DNA of 7,562 bases from Desulfobulbus sp. (GTDB lineage: Bacteria; Desulfobacterota; Desulfobulbia; Desulfobulbales; Desulfobulbaceae). The DNA lies in the NCBI GenBank assembly GCA_030602145.1, contig JAUWAH010000104.1, positions 1-7,562 of the forward strand. Reading direction: 5' to 3'. The notes under the pieces were generated by a model that had not been told where the DNA came from, made no database searches, and was given only the letters and a program-made list of their open reading frames with translations. How positions within the stretch are numbered: the stretch's first letter is position 1; the number at the start of each line of letters is the position of its first letter. Of the stretch, positions 5,603 through 7,562 are shown one piece after another. The translations under genes and the position numbers were made by a program.

Positions 5603-7562
5603 TTACCGGCCAAACACGCCCCGAAGGAGCCGGGTCGGACTCTGCGGCTGGCTTTCCGTGCTCGGCTTGGCCTGGCTGCCTTGCTGGGGCAGGCCGAGCG
5701 CCGTTCGGCAGGGATCTTCGTCACCGGTCACCTTGTCGACCAGCAATTCGCCCACCGTGGACAGGCCGCCGGTGGCGATACCCGCCCCCAACGAGGCGGC
5801 GGTGCGCAAGGTGCCGGCCGCGTCGATGCCCATGGTCGGTTTGGCAATGGTGCCACCCACCCTGACCAGCCCGGCCAGAGGGGTGCTCAGGGACAATCCG
5901 ACACCGGAGCGGGCCCGTGGCCGGATACCCAGGTCAAGACCTTCGGTGCGCAGATTGACCGTACCGGAGCCAACCACGTCAACCTGATTGGTGCGCAGGG
6001 CGATGCCCTTGTCGGCGGTGGCGATTCCGTCCCGGATGACGAACCGAACTGCGGCACAGTGCATCTGGGTCATTTCCTCCTTTTTTGCCAGGGGGTTGAT
6101 GGCGCCGAGTATCTGGAACAGCAGATCGCCACCCGCCAGATCAAGGGATTTGTTGCGCAGCCTGCCCTCGCCGACACTGACGGTGGTCTCGCCGTTGGCG
6201 GTGGCCATCAGGGCGCGGATCGAACCGCCGCTGGCGGTGAGTTTGACCGAGATGTCACTCTTGCCGCCGATGATATGCCCCTTGCTGTCGAGCTGACCGA
6301 GTTCCACCTGGCGGCCGTTGAGCCGCAGGGCAAGCGTGGGGGGGTTGGCACCGCCGTCAACGACCGTATTACCGTCAAAGGTGCCGCCGGCCAGACCGAA
6401 ACGGAAGGGATTGACCGTCAACCGACCGTTGTTGAGGACCAGGGTGATGGTGACATCGCTCAGTTGCCTGTCGTCGAGGACCAGCTTGCCAGCTTGCAGG
6501 GTCAGGTCGGCATCGACGGCGCGGAGCGCATCCAGAGGCAGGGGGGCATCCGGGAACAACCGGCCATCACCCTTGGCCGCGGTCATCTGGCTGGCAGGCA
6601 CCTGTCCTGAAGCCGACTGAGGCGTTGCGGCGGATAGATCGGCCAGATCGATGGTGGTGGCGATGAGCTTGCCGGCAACCTTCGGGCGATCGGCCAGGTG
6701 GATGGTCAGTTCGCCGCCGACATCGCTGCCGCCGGCCACAGCCTTGAGGTCGGACATTTTCCAGGCGGTTGCCTTGGATTGACCCTGGAGCCGGGTGGCG
6801 ATCCGCACCGGTCCCTTGCCCGTATAGTCGACTCCGGCGATCTTGGCTGCCCCTGCCGGATCGTTGCTGGTGGCCTCGACGCTCAGGTCGATGACCGCCT
6901 TGCCGGTCAAATCCTTGATCGTTCCCTTGGCGGTGAGCAGGAGCAGTTCGGCCTTGCCCGCCTCGACCGCCAGGTCGGTGAGCTGGAGTTGCTGGCCGGC
7001 GTCGCTAAGGGTCGCCGAGACACTGAAAGGCCCGGCCGACTGCGGCAGTTCGGGATTGTCCACGCCGGCCAGACGGACGGCCTCGATCAGTTCAGCGCCC
7101 TGCCCCTTCAGGGTGAAAGCCATGCCCTTGAACTGGCCCAGATCGGCGATCGAACCCTCCACCCGGAGGGTGATTCCCTGTACCCGCGCCTGGAGATTGA
7201 CCGGCCAGGGTTTGCCTGCCTGAACGGCATCCATGGTTCCCACGGTTCCCTGCAGGTCGATGGCCTGATTGCGCACCGTGGTCTGCAGCCGCAGCTTGAG
7301 CCGGTCAGCGGCGGCGGTATCGCGTTGCAGGGTCAGCGAATCGATGGCCATTGTTTCGGTTTTTTTGGAGGTGCGATCATGCCAGGCGAGGCGCCCCTTG
7401 CTGATCTGCACCTCGTTGACAACCAGCCGGTAGGCCGGCTGCCCCGGAGGTCCTGCCTCGGTCTTGACGTCGCCGGCTTTGGGTTCGCTTCGGTCGCCGG
7501 GTGGGCTGAAGTCGAGGTTGCCCGGTCCCTTGGCCTCGGTCTCAATGAGGATATCGGGCGCG
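5603..7562 (-). CDS. AsmA family protein, 5' part cut off by the window edge
   Basis: About 652 C-terminal residues of a large AsmA-family protein. The frame is open to position 7562, so the start and N-terminal anchor lie outside; a GTG at 7411 is internal, because coding continues upstream through APDILIETEAKGPGNLDF and a Pro/Gly-rich linker. Family signatures: LVVNEVQISKGRLAWHDR (about 7426-7373), the repeat-like AsmA core with DADLTLQAGKLVLDDRQLSDV and LNNGRLTVNPFRFGLAGGTF (about 6530-6375), then the C-terminal block ILGAINPLAKKEEMTQMHC, RFVIRDGIATADKGIALRT, GSGTVNLRTEGLDLGIRP and the glycine-containing LVRVGGTIAKPTMGID (about 6115-5820). The extreme C-terminus is a Gln/Ser/Pro-rich tail ending FGR, then TAA. 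AsmA proteins are inner-membrane-anchored periplasmic proteins linked to outer-membrane protein and lipid homeostasis; lipid bridging is inferred by family. It is followed after 114 bp by a second superfamily member. Confidence 0.93.
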   Translation of the reverse strand, partial: APDILIETEAKGPGNLDFSPPGDRSEPKAGDVKTEAGPPGQPAYRLVVNEVQISKGRLAWHDRTSKKTETMAIDSLTLQRDTAAADRLKLRLQTTVRNQAIDLQGTVGTMDAVQAGKPWPVNLQARVQGITLRVEGSIADLGQFKGMAFTLKGQGAELIEAVRLAGVDNPELPQSAGPFSVSATLSDAGQQLQLTDLAVEAGKAELLLLTAKGTIKDLTGKAVIDLSVEATSNDPAGAAKIAGVDYTGKGPVRIATRLQGQSKATAWKMSDLKAVAGGSDVGGELTIHLADRPKVAGKLIATTIDLADLSAATPQSASGQVPASQMTAAKGDGRLFPDAPLPLDALRAVDADLTLQAGKLVLDDRQLSDVTITLVLNNGRLTVNPFRFGLAGGTFDGNTVVDGGANPPTLALRLNGRQVELGQLDSKGHIIGGKSDISVKLTASGGSIRALMATANGETTVSVGEGRLRNKSLDLAGGDLLFQILGAINPLAKKEEMTQMHCAAVRFVIRDGIATADKGIALRTNQVDVVGSGTVNLRTEGLDLGIRPRARSGVGLSLSTPLAGLVRVGGTIAKPTMGIDAAGTLRTAASLGAGIATGGLSTVGELLVDKVTGDEDPCRTALGLPQQGSQAKPSTESQPQSPTRLLRGVFGR

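Noticed and set aside
5570..6610. A 346-codon open frame on the plus strand
   Set aside because: It is antisense to the AsmA-family gene, has Gly/Gln/Asp-rich composition, and shows no domain. It is treated as a shadow of the real gene.
7409..7411. GTG at 7411 as the start of the AsmA-family gene
   Set aside because: The same frame continues without a stop to the window end, and the residues around it (LVVNEVQISKGRLAWHDR) form a continuous AsmA-type segment, so the GTG is an internal valine.

Overview
The window is GC-rich and densely coding, and every gene I can support lies on the minus strand, so transcription runs from position 7562 towards 1. The envelope proteins (two AsmA-superfamily members and a protein with a Sec signal peptide) indicate a Gram-negative bacterium. 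The flavoredoxin-like flavin reductase and the overall protein style would fit a Desulfobacterota/deltaproteobacterial relative, but that placement is an impression from sequence style and no phylogenetic marker is present.

Layout in the direction of transcription: (1) the C-terminal ~650 residues of an AsmA-family protein (7562-5603; its start lies outside the window); (2) a 114-bp gap with a GC-rich hairpin; (3) a complete 1050-residue DUF748/AsmA-like protein (5488-2336) with a near-perfect Shine-Dalgarno; (4) a 126-bp gap; (5) a 175-residue secreted protein of unknown function with a Gly/Lys/Asp-rich tail (2209-1682); (6) a 468-residue DHA2-type major facilitator exporter (1667-261), 14 bp downstream; (7) the N-terminal part of a flavin reductase-like, FMN-binding split-barrel protein (from 264 or 225, running off the window at 1). 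No tRNA, rRNA, CRISPR array, insertion sequence or phage gene was seen, and no non-coding stretch exceeds about 130 bp.

The two large proteins probably act in the envelope: AsmA-superfamily members are anchored in the inner membrane and project a long beta-rich groove into the periplasm, and several are implicated in lipid transport to the outer membrane. The small secreted protein shares that compartment. The exporter and flavin reductase form a tight second module (14-bp spacing, then a possible ATGA stop/start overlap). Whether all five genes share one transcript cannot be settled from sequence; both larger gaps lack an obvious terminator. The window mostly holds recognisable families. The least explained items are the small secreted protein and the exporter's missing TM1 acidic residue. 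I see no clear sign of a wholly new system.
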